Assembly (NCBI GenBank): GCA_029862745.1
Contig: JAOTWS010000005.1
Coordinates: 1 to 64,000 of the forward strand
Reading direction: 5' to 3'
From: Nitrosopumilus sp.
Lineage (GTDB): Archaea > Thermoproteota > Nitrososphaeria > Nitrososphaerales > Nitrosopumilaceae
DNA length: 64,000 nt
The notes beneath the pieces were generated by a model, which worked only from the letters and a program-made list of their open reading frames with translations, had not been told where the DNA came from and did no database searches. Each line of letters opens with the position of its first letter. Positions within the stretch are counted from its first letter, which is position 1. Shown piece after piece: positions 25,810 through 35,155 of this stretch. The position numbers and the translations under genes were made by a program.

Positions 25810-27441
25810 TTGAATATTAAAAATATCGAAAGTTCATTTCGTCCAACTTTGGATAAAAAATGCGCTGTTGCAAAAAAAGGGATGGTTGCATCTGCATTTC
25901 CTGATGCTACTAAAGCAGGAGTAGAAATACTCAAAAAAGGTGGTAATGCTATAGATGCAGCTTGTGCAACTGCATTGGCCTTAGGAGTATGTGAACCACA
26001 AGCATCTGGACTTGGAGGACAATCTATGGCAATTATTCATGTTGATGGTAAATCATATGCAATTGATGGTTCTAGTCGTTCACCATCATTAGCCAACTCG
26101 TCAATTTATTCCAATAAGAAAAATCGTCATCTTGGGTATAGATCTACTACCATTCCTAGTACTTTGGCATTAATTGGATTCTTACATGAAAGATATGGTA
26201 GAACAAAATGGCAAAATATAGTTGCACCATCAATACGTATTGCAAGAAAAGGATACAAGATAACTCAGCTTCAGCACAGTTTACAAGAAAGAGAACTTGA
26301 AAGCTTTCTATCCATAAAATCTAAATCTGGTGCAAAATATTTCTTAAAAGATGGATTAGTTCCATATGATGTAGGTGATAAATTCATTCAAGAGGACCTA
26401 TCTGAAACACTTACTGCAATTTCTGACTATGGATATCGTGTTTTCTATCAAGGAGAAATAGCCAAAAAAATTGCTCAAGACATGAAAAAAAATCGTGGGT
26501 TGATTCAAGAAGAAGATTTAGCATATATTCCTGAGCCTCTTATTCGAAAACCAATTAGTAGAAAATATCGACATGTTACTGTGGTAACGTTGCCTCCGCC
26601 AGCTGCTGGAAGAACCTTACTGCTTACTCTGATGATGTTAAATCATTTACCTTCCAAGTTTTTACGTAGTGCAAAACCTAGCTCATTTCATTTTGTTGCA
26701 GAGACATTTAGAAAGGCATTCTTGCACAGAATGCAAAGACCATTCAATCGTCATACATATGATCAAATTCAAGATAAACTACATCTTCAAAGATCATTTG
26801 CAAAACAAATGGCTGACTCCATTCATAACTCTATGGACACTACATTGCCTATGATTGATCCTGCCTTTGGAGGTGAAGATACCACCCATCTTTCAACAAT
26901 TGATGATGAAGGAAATGCTGTAGGTATTACTCAGTCAATAGAGCTTGCATATGGTTCAAAAACTGCTGCAGATGGACTAGGCTTTCTTTACAATAACTAC
27001 ATGTCTGCATTTGAATTCACAAATCCTAATCACCCATACTATATACGACCGAATTCTATTCCTTGGACTTCAGTTTCACCTGCTTTAATTTTTAATAATT
27101 CTAAACTTTGGATGGTGGTTGGAAGTCCTGGTAGTCAGAGGATATTTTCTACAATCACTCAATTCTTATCAAGAATAATTGATGGCGACTTGCCAATGAG
27201 TGAGGCAATCAAAAGACCCAGATTCCATTGTTCTATTGGTGGCATTGTTAGTATCGAAGATGGTGGATTCAGAAATGAAGTAGTTGACTTTCTCAAAGAA
27301 ATAGGATATAAAATTTCTGTAAAAGAAAGATATTCATTTTATCATGGAGCAATTCATGCAGTGATGAAATTGCAAACTCAATCTGGTTATCACGGTGTAG
27401 CTGAAGTAAGACGTGATGGAACAGCGGAAGGATTGAATTGA
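25810..27441 (+). CDS. ggt: Gamma-glutamyltransferase-like enzyme (intact copy)
   Basis: Ntn-hydrolase that cleaves or transfers gamma-glutamyl (or related acyl) groups. 543 residues. [20 protein letters not shown] then [20 protein letters not shown] and SGLGGQSMAI form the large-subunit start. EDTTHLSTIDDEGNAVGITQ contains the self-cleavage threonine, about Thr358, the nucleophile of the mature small subunit. No signal peptide is visible, so a cytoplasmic enzyme is expected, unlike bacterial periplasmic GGT. Start is TTG at 25810, matching the second copy at 41431. An N-formylglutamate amidohydrolase-like gene overlaps its end. Confidence 0.88.
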   Translation: MNIKNIESSFRPTLDKKCAVAKKGMVASAFPDATKAGVEILKKGGNAIDAACATALALGVCEPQASGLGGQSMAIIHVDGKSYAIDGSSRSPSLANSSIYSNKKNRHLGYRSTTIPSTLALIGFLHERYGRTKWQNIVAPSIRIARKGYKITQLQHSLQERELESFLSIKSKSGAKYFLKDGLVPYDVGDKFIQEDLSETLTAISDYGYRVFYQGEIAKKIAQDMKKNRGLIQEEDLAYIPEPLIRKPISRKYRHVTVVTLPPPAAGRTLLLTLMMLNHLPSKFLRSAKPSSFHFVAETFRKAFLHRMQRPFNRHTYDQIQDKLHLQRSFAKQMADSIHNSMDTTLPMIDPAFGGEDTTHLSTIDDEGNAVGITQSIELAYGSKTAADGLGFLYNNYMSAFEFTNPNHPYYIRPNSIPWTSVSPALIFNNSKLWMVVGSPGSQRIFSTITQFLSRIIDGDLPMSEAIKRPRFHCSIGGIVSIEDGGFRNEVVDFLKEIGYKISVKERYSFYHGAIHAVMKLQTQSGYHGVAEVRRDGTAEGLN

Positions 27442-28208
27442 GTCCACTTCCGGTATTACTCTCAATTCCTCATGGTGGAATAAAAAAACCTGTGGAACTT
27501 GATGGCCATCTGTGTATTTCAGACAAAGACTTGTTTGATGATTCAGATCCATTTGTTATGGAACTTTATGATTTAGGAGATAAAGTTCAACGTGTAATTA
27601 AAACTGACATTGCTAGAGCCTTTGTTGATCTTAATCGTTCATTACAAGAACTTCCTCCTGTGAATCCTGACGGTTTAATTAAAAGCGCTACTTGTTATGA
27701 CAAACCTATCTATTCTAAAGGTAGAGAACCAGATGATTCTCTTAGAACTTTATTAATTCAATTATACTATCTTCCATATCATAATGCAATTCAAAAAAGT
27801 ATTGAAGAGTTGGATCTACAATTATGTCTTGACTGTCATTCAATGGCTTCAATTGCACCCAGTATTTCTCCTGATGGAAACAAAAAACCAAGACCAAAAT
27901 TTTGTCTGTCAAATAATGATGGACAAACATCTTCCCAAGAGATGATTGAATTACTTGCATCTTGTATCTCTAAATCTTTTGAGATTGATAAAAATGAAAT
28001 TTTACTTAATAATCCATTTCATGGAGGACATATCACTAAAACATACGGAAATAAGCCATTTCCTTGGATTCAAATTGAAATGAACAGAGATTTGTATTTA
28101 TCTGAGCCTTGGTTTGATATGAACTTGCTTTCTGTTGATCCTAAACACCTTCATAAATTAAATAAACAATTTGAAGATTGCCTTGATCAATTTTTTTTAA
28201 GACTCTAA
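27438..28208 (+). CDS. N-formylglutamate amidohydrolase family protein
   Basis: 256 residues. VLLSIPHGGIKKP is the family opening; TDIARAFVDLNRS and LCLDCHSMAS supply the conserved acidic/histidine residues; HGGHITKTYGNKPFPWIQIE is the C-terminal signature. The family hydrolyses N-formyl or N-acyl glutamate-type amides. The TTG start overlaps the GGT stop by 4 bp, so the two are translationally coupled and probably act on the same glutamyl-type substrate (inference). Confidence 0.82.
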   Translation: MSPLPVLLSIPHGGIKKPVELDGHLCISDKDLFDDSDPFVMELYDLGDKVQRVIKTDIARAFVDLNRSLQELPPVNPDGLIKSATCYDKPIYSKGREPDDSLRTLLIQLYYLPYHNAIQKSIEELDLQLCLDCHSMASIAPSISPDGNKKPRPKFCLSNNDGQTSSQEMIELLASCISKSFEIDKNEILLNNPFHGGHITKTYGNKPFPWIQIEMNRDLYLSEPWFDMNLLSVDPKHLHKLNKQFEDCLDQFFLRL

Positions 28209-28261
28209 CATGTCTAAAAAATATCAAGACATTATTAACAAAAAAAGTAATTCATAATATA

Positions 28262-28657
28262 ATGGACCCAAAAAAATTTGACGTATCTGAATATGAGAAA
28301 AAATGTCAGGAAATACTTAATGACGTAGAAATTAGATTTGCAGGACTATTAGATGAAGATGGAACTGTTTTGGCAGGAGGCAGTAAATCCGGAATGAATG
28401 TAAATCTAACCCCTGAACAATTTACTTCTGTTTGCACGGAATTGGCATCCAGAGTAGCAAAAAGAAAAAAATTTGATACCGAATTAGGGCATGTAAAATA
28501 TTCTGCATCCAGAAGAGAGCATGTTGTGATAATGAGTTTTCCGATCTATGAAAAAGTTGTTATGATTGTGGCTGAGTCAAATGTTAACATTGATCGTTTG
28601 GCATTTAGAGTGATCGAAAAACTTGGAAGTCAATGGGGCGAATTTATTGGTAAATGA
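28262..28657 (+). CDS. Roadblock-like small protein (DUF6659-like)
   Basis: 131 residues. EIRFAGLLDEDGTVLAGGSK, then KKFDTELGHVKYSASRREHV and IYEKVVMIVAES, form a longin/roadblock-like alpha-beta layout. From memory this is a large family in ammonia-oxidising archaea with unknown role. A second member lies at 47023-47415 and a broken one at 50921-51152. Confidence 0.6.
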   Translation: MDPKKFDVSEYEKKCQEILNDVEIRFAGLLDEDGTVLAGGSKSGMNVNLTPEQFTSVCTELASRVAKRKKFDTELGHVKYSASRREHVVIMSFPIYEKVVMIVAESNVNIDRLAFRVIEKLGSQWGEFIGK

Positions 28658-28735
28658 ACCTGTTATTTTCTTATCTACTAAATTTGTAATTATAGGTACA
28701 AATGTTTATAATATGCTCATTAAGTTAGAAAATAG

Positions 28736-30838
28736 TTGAATAGTCTATTATTCTTATCAGTTTTCTCTGTATTGTTAATCAGTGGTGTCTCAAGTTCGTT
28801 TGCAGAAATTGAATCTGTTAACGTAGTTGAAAACAAGATTGTCACATTACTTGGAGAAGGAATTGATGCTGATGATGAAAATCTTACATTCAAATGGACT
28901 CAGACTGCTGGCGAATCTGTAAAACTATCATCATATACTGTTGCTGAACCTACTTTTATGGCACCTGAGGTTAAAAATGGTGAAATCAAAGTTCTAGATT
29001 TTGAACTTTTAGTCACTGACCCACACGGTGCATCTAGTTCTGCTTTTGTTGAAATCGTTGTAAACCCTGTAAATCATCCACCAACTATTGATGCTGGACA
29101 AGACTTAGTTGCTTTTTCATCTATTAGTGCAATGACAATATTCCCAAGTGCTTGGGATGCAGATGGCGATGTACTGACATATAAATGGAAACAAGTATCT
29201 GGACAACCAGTAGAACTATCAACTACTACTGAAAAACACCTTACATTCCTTCCTAGTTATCTAGATTATACACAATTTGAGCCTCTTACTTTTGAAGTCA
29301 CAGTAAATGACGGCTTTGGTGGAACTGCAAGTGACACTGTAAATGTATATCCTTATCCTGGTGGACTTGAGAATAAGCGAATCTCAGTCTCAGCCGGTCC
29401 TATTCAAACAGTAACTGAAGGAGATATAGTCACACTAAGTGCAACTGGTAGCACATTAGACAATAAACCAATTCAATATTCTTGGATCCAACTCCTTGGA
29501 CCCTCTGTTACTCTTAGTTCATTTAATGGACAACAAGTAGAATTTACCGCTCCAGAAGTAGGTGACTTTGAGAAACTCTTGTCCTTCCAAGTAACTGGCT
29601 ATTCTGCTGGAAATGGTTGGGCCAACGCACTGGCATTAGTAAAAGTACTTCCATCTAACAACCCACCTGTTGCAAATGCAGGTAATGATAGAAATGTTGC
29701 TGAAAATGTTCTTGTAAAACTTGAAGGTACAGGAATGGATCCTGATGGTGACAAAATAAAATACTCGTGGGCTCAAAAATCAGGAAAGACTGTAGATCTT
29801 TATGAGCGTGCATCATACTCTGTATACTTTACATCTCCCTTTATCCAATCCGCATCTGAAGAATTAGTTTTTGAATTAACTGTCACTGACTCTCATGGAC
29901 TCTCTGACACAGATGACGTGTCTGTTAATGTTAGTTCTGTGAATTACCCTCCAAGAGTTAATGCAGGTCCAGACAAGAGAGTTATTGGTGGAACCCAAGT
30001 TACAATTACAGGATCTGCCGTAGATCTTGATGGTGATATTGTTAGCCTTGAGTGGAAGCAGCTTTCTGGAGAATCATTATCATTTGATAAAACAAAGGCA
30101 ACCCTTTCATTTACTGCTCCTGAAGTAACTCCAACAACTACAAAACGTATAGCTTTACAACTTACTGCAACTGACTCTGTAGGACAAACCGGTTCTGATC
30201 AAGTTATCATATTTGTTGTTCCTGAAAATAGTGCTCCTAAAGCTAACGCAGGTCCAGACATGACTGTAGATGAAAACACAATTGTTAATTTGACTTGTAC
30301 TGGAACTGATCCTGATACAAATATTCTTAGTTATGAATGGACATCAAAATCATCCAAACTAGTGATTGTACCATCTGATAGCAATGCTAAAGTTTCAATT
30401 AAATCACCAAGTGTTGTATCTGATGAAACTTTCACAATGACTTGTACCGTTAGCGATGGCGAATTAGCCTCAGCAGACAGTATGAATCTCACTGTTAGAA
30501 ATACTCTAAGTTTAGATATTATCGCTAATGCTGGTATGGATAGAATGGTAAACGAAAAGGTCAAGGTAAACCTAGACGGTACCAAGAGTAGTGATCCTGA
30601 GAATCAAAGAATTTCATATCAGTGGACACAGATCTCTGGTGAAACTGTAATGTTATCATCTACAACTAGTGTTACTCCATCGTTTACCAGTCCAACTGTA
30701 GCTAATGGTGAAATCAAAGTACTAACCTTTGAGTTACGAGTTTATGATGATAATGGTAGAGAGGCATTTGACACTGTAGTTATTACTGTAGATCCAGTCA
30801 ATGCTCCCCCAGAAGCATTTGCATCCGCAATACAATAG
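28736..30838 (+). CDS. Secreted protein with tandem PKD/Ig-like repeats
   Basis: 700 residues with signal peptide LLFLSVFSVLLISGVSSSFA. About seven repeats of 90-100 residues follow, each with motifs such as PPVANAGNDRNVAEN, DPDGDKIKYSWAQKSG and FELTVTDSHGLSDTDDV, the PKD/cadherin-like pattern. Likely a cell-surface or S-layer-associated adhesion protein. The chain stops just after the start of what would be another repeat (NAPPEAFASAIQ) with no membrane anchor or sorting motif. Start is TTG at 28736. Confidence 0.82.
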   Translation: MNSLLFLSVFSVLLISGVSSSFAEIESVNVVENKIVTLLGEGIDADDENLTFKWTQTAGESVKLSSYTVAEPTFMAPEVKNGEIKVLDFELLVTDPHGASSSAFVEIVVNPVNHPPTIDAGQDLVAFSSISAMTIFPSAWDADGDVLTYKWKQVSGQPVELSTTTEKHLTFLPSYLDYTQFEPLTFEVTVNDGFGGTASDTVNVYPYPGGLENKRISVSAGPIQTVTEGDIVTLSATGSTLDNKPIQYSWIQLLGPSVTLSSFNGQQVEFTAPEVGDFEKLLSFQVTGYSAGNGWANALALVKVLPSNNPPVANAGNDRNVAENVLVKLEGTGMDPDGDKIKYSWAQKSGKTVDLYERASYSVYFTSPFIQSASEELVFELTVTDSHGLSDTDDVSVNVSSVNYPPRVNAGPDKRVIGGTQVTITGSAVDLDGDIVSLEWKQLSGESLSFDKTKATLSFTAPEVTPTTTKRIALQLTATDSVGQTGSDQVIIFVVPENSAPKANAGPDMTVDENTIVNLTCTGTDPDTNILSYEWTSKSSKLVIVPSDSNAKVSIKSPSVVSDETFTMTCTVSDGELASADSMNLTVRNTLSLDIIANAGMDRMVNEKVKVNLDGTKSSDPENQRISYQWTQISGETVMLSSTTSVTPSFTSPTVANGEIKVLTFELRVYDDNGREAFDTVVITVDPVNAPPEAFASAIQ

Positions 30839-30981
30839 CATTCAATTAGATTTTACATCCCAATACTGTAATCTACAAACTTTTGTAAATTACTTCTTTA
30901 CCTAATATTAAAACTAGTAGTATAATTGAGACTGAGAAATTATTCGTATTCTTCTTAAAGAATTTTCTCATTCTCTGTTTA

Positions 30982-31821
30982 ATGACAAAATACCTACTAC
31001 ATGTATCATTGACTACTGTGTTTCTCTTGACGTCTGTTCTAACAACTAATGCATTTGCAGAAACTGATTTTGAAAAAATTCAAGGAGACGATATTAAGAA
31101 CAATCCTATATCACTAGAAATTTTAAAGAAAATTGAAATTGCTAGAAAACAATTTGAACAAACCAAAGAAAATGAACAAAAAAGAACTGAACATCAAAAA
31201 CTTATCGATGAACAGCGTACACTTGCAAAAACATCATTGAATGAAGAACTCAAACGAATGGAAAAGAAATATGAAGAATCTACTCCTAAAAATGCATATG
31301 CTAGATACGTTTCTAGCCTCAATTCAACAAATCCTGGGATTTTTTGGGACCAATTTGACTATCTTGATGCTAAATTGACAATAGCAAAAGAAGCAAGAAA
31401 TTCTATTCTGGAACAGGGTGGAACTTATGCTGATGCCATGAAACAATATGTTAACTATGCAAAAATGTCTAAAATTGAGATGATAAATGTGATTAGAGAT
31501 CTCAACACAAAACATAATCTTGCACAAGAAGAGATTCAGTCAAATTTTGACATTAATGGAAAGCTTCCAAGATATGAAAATGATTTTGAAGCTCCCTGCT
31601 ATGGATGTACAGAAAAAATTTCAAAGATACAAACAAGTTCAGAACAATCAATACCTGTCCAGATCAAAAATTTCGAAAAACCAATCACAAAGATCAACGG
31701 TCTTCAGGATACTCTTTCAGAACTTCAAAAAGCATTTGTAGAGTCCAAAGATATGATTGCACAAAAGAAAATGGTGTTTGAGATGAATAATTTAGTAGAT
31801 CAAATTAAAGAACTCAAATAA
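30982..31821 (+). CDS. Secreted helical protein
   Basis: 279 residues with signal peptide YLLHVSLTTVFLLTSVLTTNAFA. The mature part is helical and charged (EIARKQFEQTKENEQKRTEH, EELKRMEKKYEES), with one CYGC motif (APCYGCTEKI) that could bind a metal or form a disulfide. No family recognised. Confidence 0.65.
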   Translation: MTKYLLHVSLTTVFLLTSVLTTNAFAETDFEKIQGDDIKNNPISLEILKKIEIARKQFEQTKENEQKRTEHQKLIDEQRTLAKTSLNEELKRMEKKYEESTPKNAYARYVSSLNSTNPGIFWDQFDYLDAKLTIAKEARNSILEQGGTYADAMKQYVNYAKMSKIEMINVIRDLNTKHNLAQEEIQSNFDINGKLPRYENDFEAPCYGCTEKISKIQTSSEQSIPVQIKNFEKPITKINGLQDTLSELQKAFVESKDMIAQKKMVFEMNNLVDQIKELK

Positions 31822-32011
31822 TCCAAATCTCTTTTTATTTTTGAAATTATGATTTTTGAAATGTCTCTTTTTGAACGCATCTTTTAATTGAAATCAATTT
31901 TGAATAAAATATTCTTAATGTTTTACATTAAAATCAAGTAAACTGGTTTATGCCGTCAACCAATTTGGTTAATAGTGTACTTAATAATACGAAAACGAAT
32001 CAAAACTGATA

Positions 32012-32500
32012 ATGGATATTCTATTAGTAAATTTTTACTATATATTATTATCAATTATTATTGCAATCACGTTATTTTTTATTGCAAGATATGTTATCCG
32101 TAAAAAAATGCATAATGTAACTGGTACTCAAAAATTATTAGGCATTGTTTCAATCTTTATCATAATTTCTGAAATTATTTATTTGGGGACTGTTCTAAAA
32201 CTGTTTGAATTTGCAATAGAAGTAATTACATCCATTGGAGTTGGAATGGTGATACTTGGAATAGCATTACAACATCAACTAAAGAATATTGCTGCAGGAA
32301 TTGGGGTCTACTTTGGTTCTGATATTAATATAGGCGATTCAATATTGATTAAAGAAACTCATGGTGTAATAATAGAATTACATCTGACAAAAATTATTGC
32401 GTTAACTGAGGATGGAGGTAGAATAATTATTCCAAATCAAAAACTTGCAGAAGACGTTGTAATAGTATATAATAAAAAAAGGAGGGATATTGAAAATTAA
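32012..32500 (+). CDS. MscS-like small-conductance channel, short form
   Basis: 162 residues. Two or three membrane segments precede GIALQHQLKNIAAGIGVYF and DINIGDSILI, the pore helix and beta domain of MscS channels. RIIIPNQKLAEDVV is the conserved IPN step. The large alpha/beta C-terminal vestibule of MscS is missing, so this is a minimal form. Possible osmotic safety valve. Confidence 0.75.
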   Translation: MDILLVNFYYILLSIIIAITLFFIARYVIRKKMHNVTGTQKLLGIVSIFIIISEIIYLGTVLKLFEFAIEVITSIGVGMVILGIALQHQLKNIAAGIGVYFGSDINIGDSILIKETHGVIIELHLTKIIALTEDGGRIIIPNQKLAEDVVIVYNKKRRDIEN

Positions 32501-32751
32501 TCCCAACTATTGGAAAAGCAATAATACCTGGATAATTTTCAATCACTCCAACTCAAATTCTCCTCATGAAATAAACGGTTAGTTCAAAATACCTTTTGCA
32601 TTTTTTTTTAACATCTTTTTTACTGTAATATTATTTGATAGTCATTCAAAAAATATTAATCACATAATTTGGTTCAATCTAATTATAGGCTAATGAAACC
32701 TTCAAGGCTTGCTCCTTATTTTTAGATTTAATAAAATTATGTAATACACAA

Positions 32752-32898
32752 CTACTTGCCTGATTTTTGGAAATCTTTTAGTTTTTTAGAACATATTTGA
32801 ATCTCTACAATTGTGTGTAATTTTTTAGATCTGTTGCATATTGGACAAATATCTCCACCATCAATATCTTCAGGGCTACGTTCAATTAATAATGGCAT
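32752..32898 (-). CDS. Small CxxC protein
   Basis: 48 residues from ATG: MPLLIERSPEDIDGGDICPI then CNRSKK, with one CPIC pair and one further cysteine. Compact and acidic at the start, basic at the end. Resembles a single zinc knuckle; no family recognised. Confidence 0.45.
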   Translation of the reverse strand: MPLLIERSPEDIDGGDICPICNRSKKLHTIVEIQICSKKLKDFQKSGK

Positions 32899-32962
32899 TT
32901 TTTGATTCTCTTTACTTGTATCTGATCACTGGAATATATGCTGTGTTGAATTTAAAAAAATA

Positions 32963-33466
32963 TCATTTACTCGTCTCATAACTTTTGATTTTTCTGTTAA
33001 ATTCCTTTATCACATTAAGAATTTCCGCGGTATCTTGCAAATCTATAGGGTTGGTAAAAAATTGTAACATTCCACCATGTTTCCCAACTGTGTATTCTAT
33101 TACTAATCTGAAATAGTTTTTCCCCTTTGACCAAAGATTAGGCATATCTCCATGAAACACTGGAAGAACAATTTCTAGTGAAGGTGAAATATCGTTGTGT
33201 GGAATTCCAATACGTAACCATGGAATTGTTTTGTGGAAATTAGGTACTTTCCAAATTGCACAAACATACTCTCGTTCTTTTCTGGTATTTCCAATTATTG
33301 ATACGTCTTTATGTGAAATTTTTATGTCATGTGATCTTATCTCTTTTTTAAAAAACTGATACATTGCTTTTTCATGAGAATTTTCAGATTTTGAAAAATA
33401 ATCGTGTATATCTTTTCTTTTTTTAGTTACTTTATCTAGCACGTAATCATATGTCACATCGAACAT
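32963..33466 (-). CDS. Hypothetical protein
   Basis: 167 residues, soluble alpha/beta. N-terminal helices are charged (KVTKKRKDIHDYFSKSE), the middle has strands ending PWLRIGIPHND and LEIVLPVFHGDMPNLW, and a C-terminal helix follows. No signal peptide and no family recognised. It is monocistronic, next to the small CxxC gene. Confidence 0.55.
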   Translation of the reverse strand: MFDVTYDYVLDKVTKKRKDIHDYFSKSENSHEKAMYQFFKKEIRSHDIKISHKDVSIIGNTRKEREYVCAIWKVPNFHKTIPWLRIGIPHNDISPSLEIVLPVFHGDMPNLWSKGKNYFRLVIEYTVGKHGGMLQFFTNPIDLQDTAEILNVIKEFNRKIKSYETSK

Positions 33467-33729
33467 TTAAACACAGATCAAACCACTGTTTTTAGATCAA
33501 TCCTTCAAATTCTGCAGATTATTTGAATTATTGAAATTTTGTTGTTGTGTTTGTACTATATTTTAAAGATCATTTTCACAGGTTTGATTTTATTTCAGTA
33601 CTGTATAAAATTCCATAGTGATTTATCATCTTTTAAATCCAAACTGTATTGTTTAGATAAGAAATTTTTCTTCTTTATATCAAATTCGGTAAAACCTATT
33701 CGACTGTTAATTTTTTAATAATTAATAAC

Positions 33730-34605
33730 ATGTCCTTAAATTTTAGTTTAAATATCAGTATACACAGTAAGTGCATCTTGAAGGTTTCAGTTGAGTATGA
33801 TGTAAGTTATTCTTATGATAATTTAGTAACTGTAAATGATAATGTCTTACGAGTATTCCCTTCAACAGAATTTTGGCAAAAACCAATTGATGAACAAGTA
33901 TCTATACAACCAAATGGAAAAACTATTTACTACACGGATCGATTTGGAAATAAAAATGCAAGAATAAAGATAACTGAACCTCACTATGCATGTTGCTATA
34001 AAGTAATATCTACAGTTGAGACAAATCCATACAATGTTACTGTAAATGACAATCTCGATCTACCTCTGGATAAATCTCTTTTTCCATCTGATGTTAGAAT
34101 CTATCTAAATCCTTCAACACTTATCAATCCAGAACTTATAAGACACAGAGCTCCTGACGTTTTAGATCATGTCAAGACTTTAAAAGATGCGTTGATAATT
34201 TTAACAGAATGGGTCACAACCAATATTGAATATGTTCCATTGTCTACTACAATTGAAACTAAAGCCAGAGAGTCTTTGGCTTTAGGTGTGGGTGTATGTC
34301 AAGATAAAGCACATATTCTAATTGGATTCTTACGCTCCATTGGAATTCCTGCACGATACGTCAGTGGAATTTTAGTAGATACTCCTGGAGCAACACATGC
34401 ATGGACAGAAGCTTATTGGCCAAATATTGGTTGGATTCCATTAGATCCAACACATAATAGATCTTTTGATTTAGAATATCACTATGTAAAATATGGCCAT
34501 GGGAGAGATTATAACGACGTAGCACCAATTACAGGTTATTTTGAATCTGACAGCTCACATAGTCTTACTCAGTTAAATGTAATTCCAACAATTATTCAAA
34601 AATAA
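33730..34605 (+). CDS. Transglutaminase-like cysteine protease family protein
   Basis: 291 residues. N-terminal beta domain, then the papain-like triad: Cys190 in GVGVCQDKAH, His223 in GATHAWTEAYW and Asp239 in PLDPTHNR. All catalytic residues are present. Members of this COG1305 type accompany alpha-E and circularly permuted ATP-grasp genes in many bacteria. Here it is the first gene of that trio, with alpha-E 79 bp downstream. Likely hydrolyses or transfers an amide bond made by the ATP-grasp partner (inference from context). Confidence 0.85.
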   Translation: MSLNFSLNISIHSKCILKVSVEYDVSYSYDNLVTVNDNVLRVFPSTEFWQKPIDEQVSIQPNGKTIYYTDRFGNKNARIKITEPHYACCYKVISTVETNPYNVTVNDNLDLPLDKSLFPSDVRIYLNPSTLINPELIRHRAPDVLDHVKTLKDALIILTEWVTTNIEYVPLSTTIETKARESLALGVGVCQDKAHILIGFLRSIGIPARYVSGILVDTPGATHAWTEAYWPNIGWIPLDPTHNRSFDLEYHYVKYGHGRDYNDVAPITGYFESDSSHSLTQLNVIPTIIQK

Positions 34606-34684
34606 TAACTCTTACAATATGTTAGTTTAATAGTATAGATGAGTTACTGTTGATATTCTGGATAATAAAATAAACAAAAAGGAT

Positions 34685-35155
34685 TTGATTCTTCCAAGTA
34701 AACTATACAAAGCATATTGGTTAGGACGCTATGTTGAAAGAGTAGATAGTGTATCAAGAGCATTACTTAGTGCTCTTTATTCATTAAAGAATCTTCAAAG
34801 TGAGGAACCTTTAATGTCTCTTGCAGATAGTTTAGGAATAAAATTTACCAAACATGAAAAATTTCTTGAGGAAATCTTACATGGAGATATACCATCAAGT
34901 ATTCTTTACTCCGTGAGAAATATGAGAACTAATGCAATAGGACTGGGAGTTGAACGAATAGTACGAGAATCAAACATTCTAGTTATAGCAGTAGAAGAAA
35001 GACCAAACTTACAAAAGATAGATGAAGTGATTAAACATGCAAATGATGTAATTGCAGCAATTAATAATATTGGTAGAGTAATTAATGAAGAAATTGCACC
35101 TCCTCATATTTCTGAAGAAAAAAGGCAAAATCAAACTCGTCATCAACAACAGTGA
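34685..35155 (+). CDS. Alpha-E domain protein (DUF403)
   Basis: 156 residues. LPSKLYKAYWLGRYVERVDSVS is the conserved opening of the alpha-E helical domain, and ILYSVRNMRTNAIGLGVE is the second hallmark. The usual full-length protein is around 300 residues, so this is a compact version of the N-terminal part. Start is TTG at 34685. Its stop overlaps the GTG of the ATP-grasp gene by 3 bp, indicating translational coupling. Probably a subunit or regulator of the ligase. Confidence 0.78.
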   Translation: MILPSKLYKAYWLGRYVERVDSVSRALLSALYSLKNLQSEEPLMSLADSLGIKFTKHEKFLEEILHGDIPSSILYSVRNMRTNAIGLGVERIVRESNILVIAVEERPNLQKIDEVIKHANDVIAAINNIGRVINEEIAPPHISEEKRQNQTRHQQQ

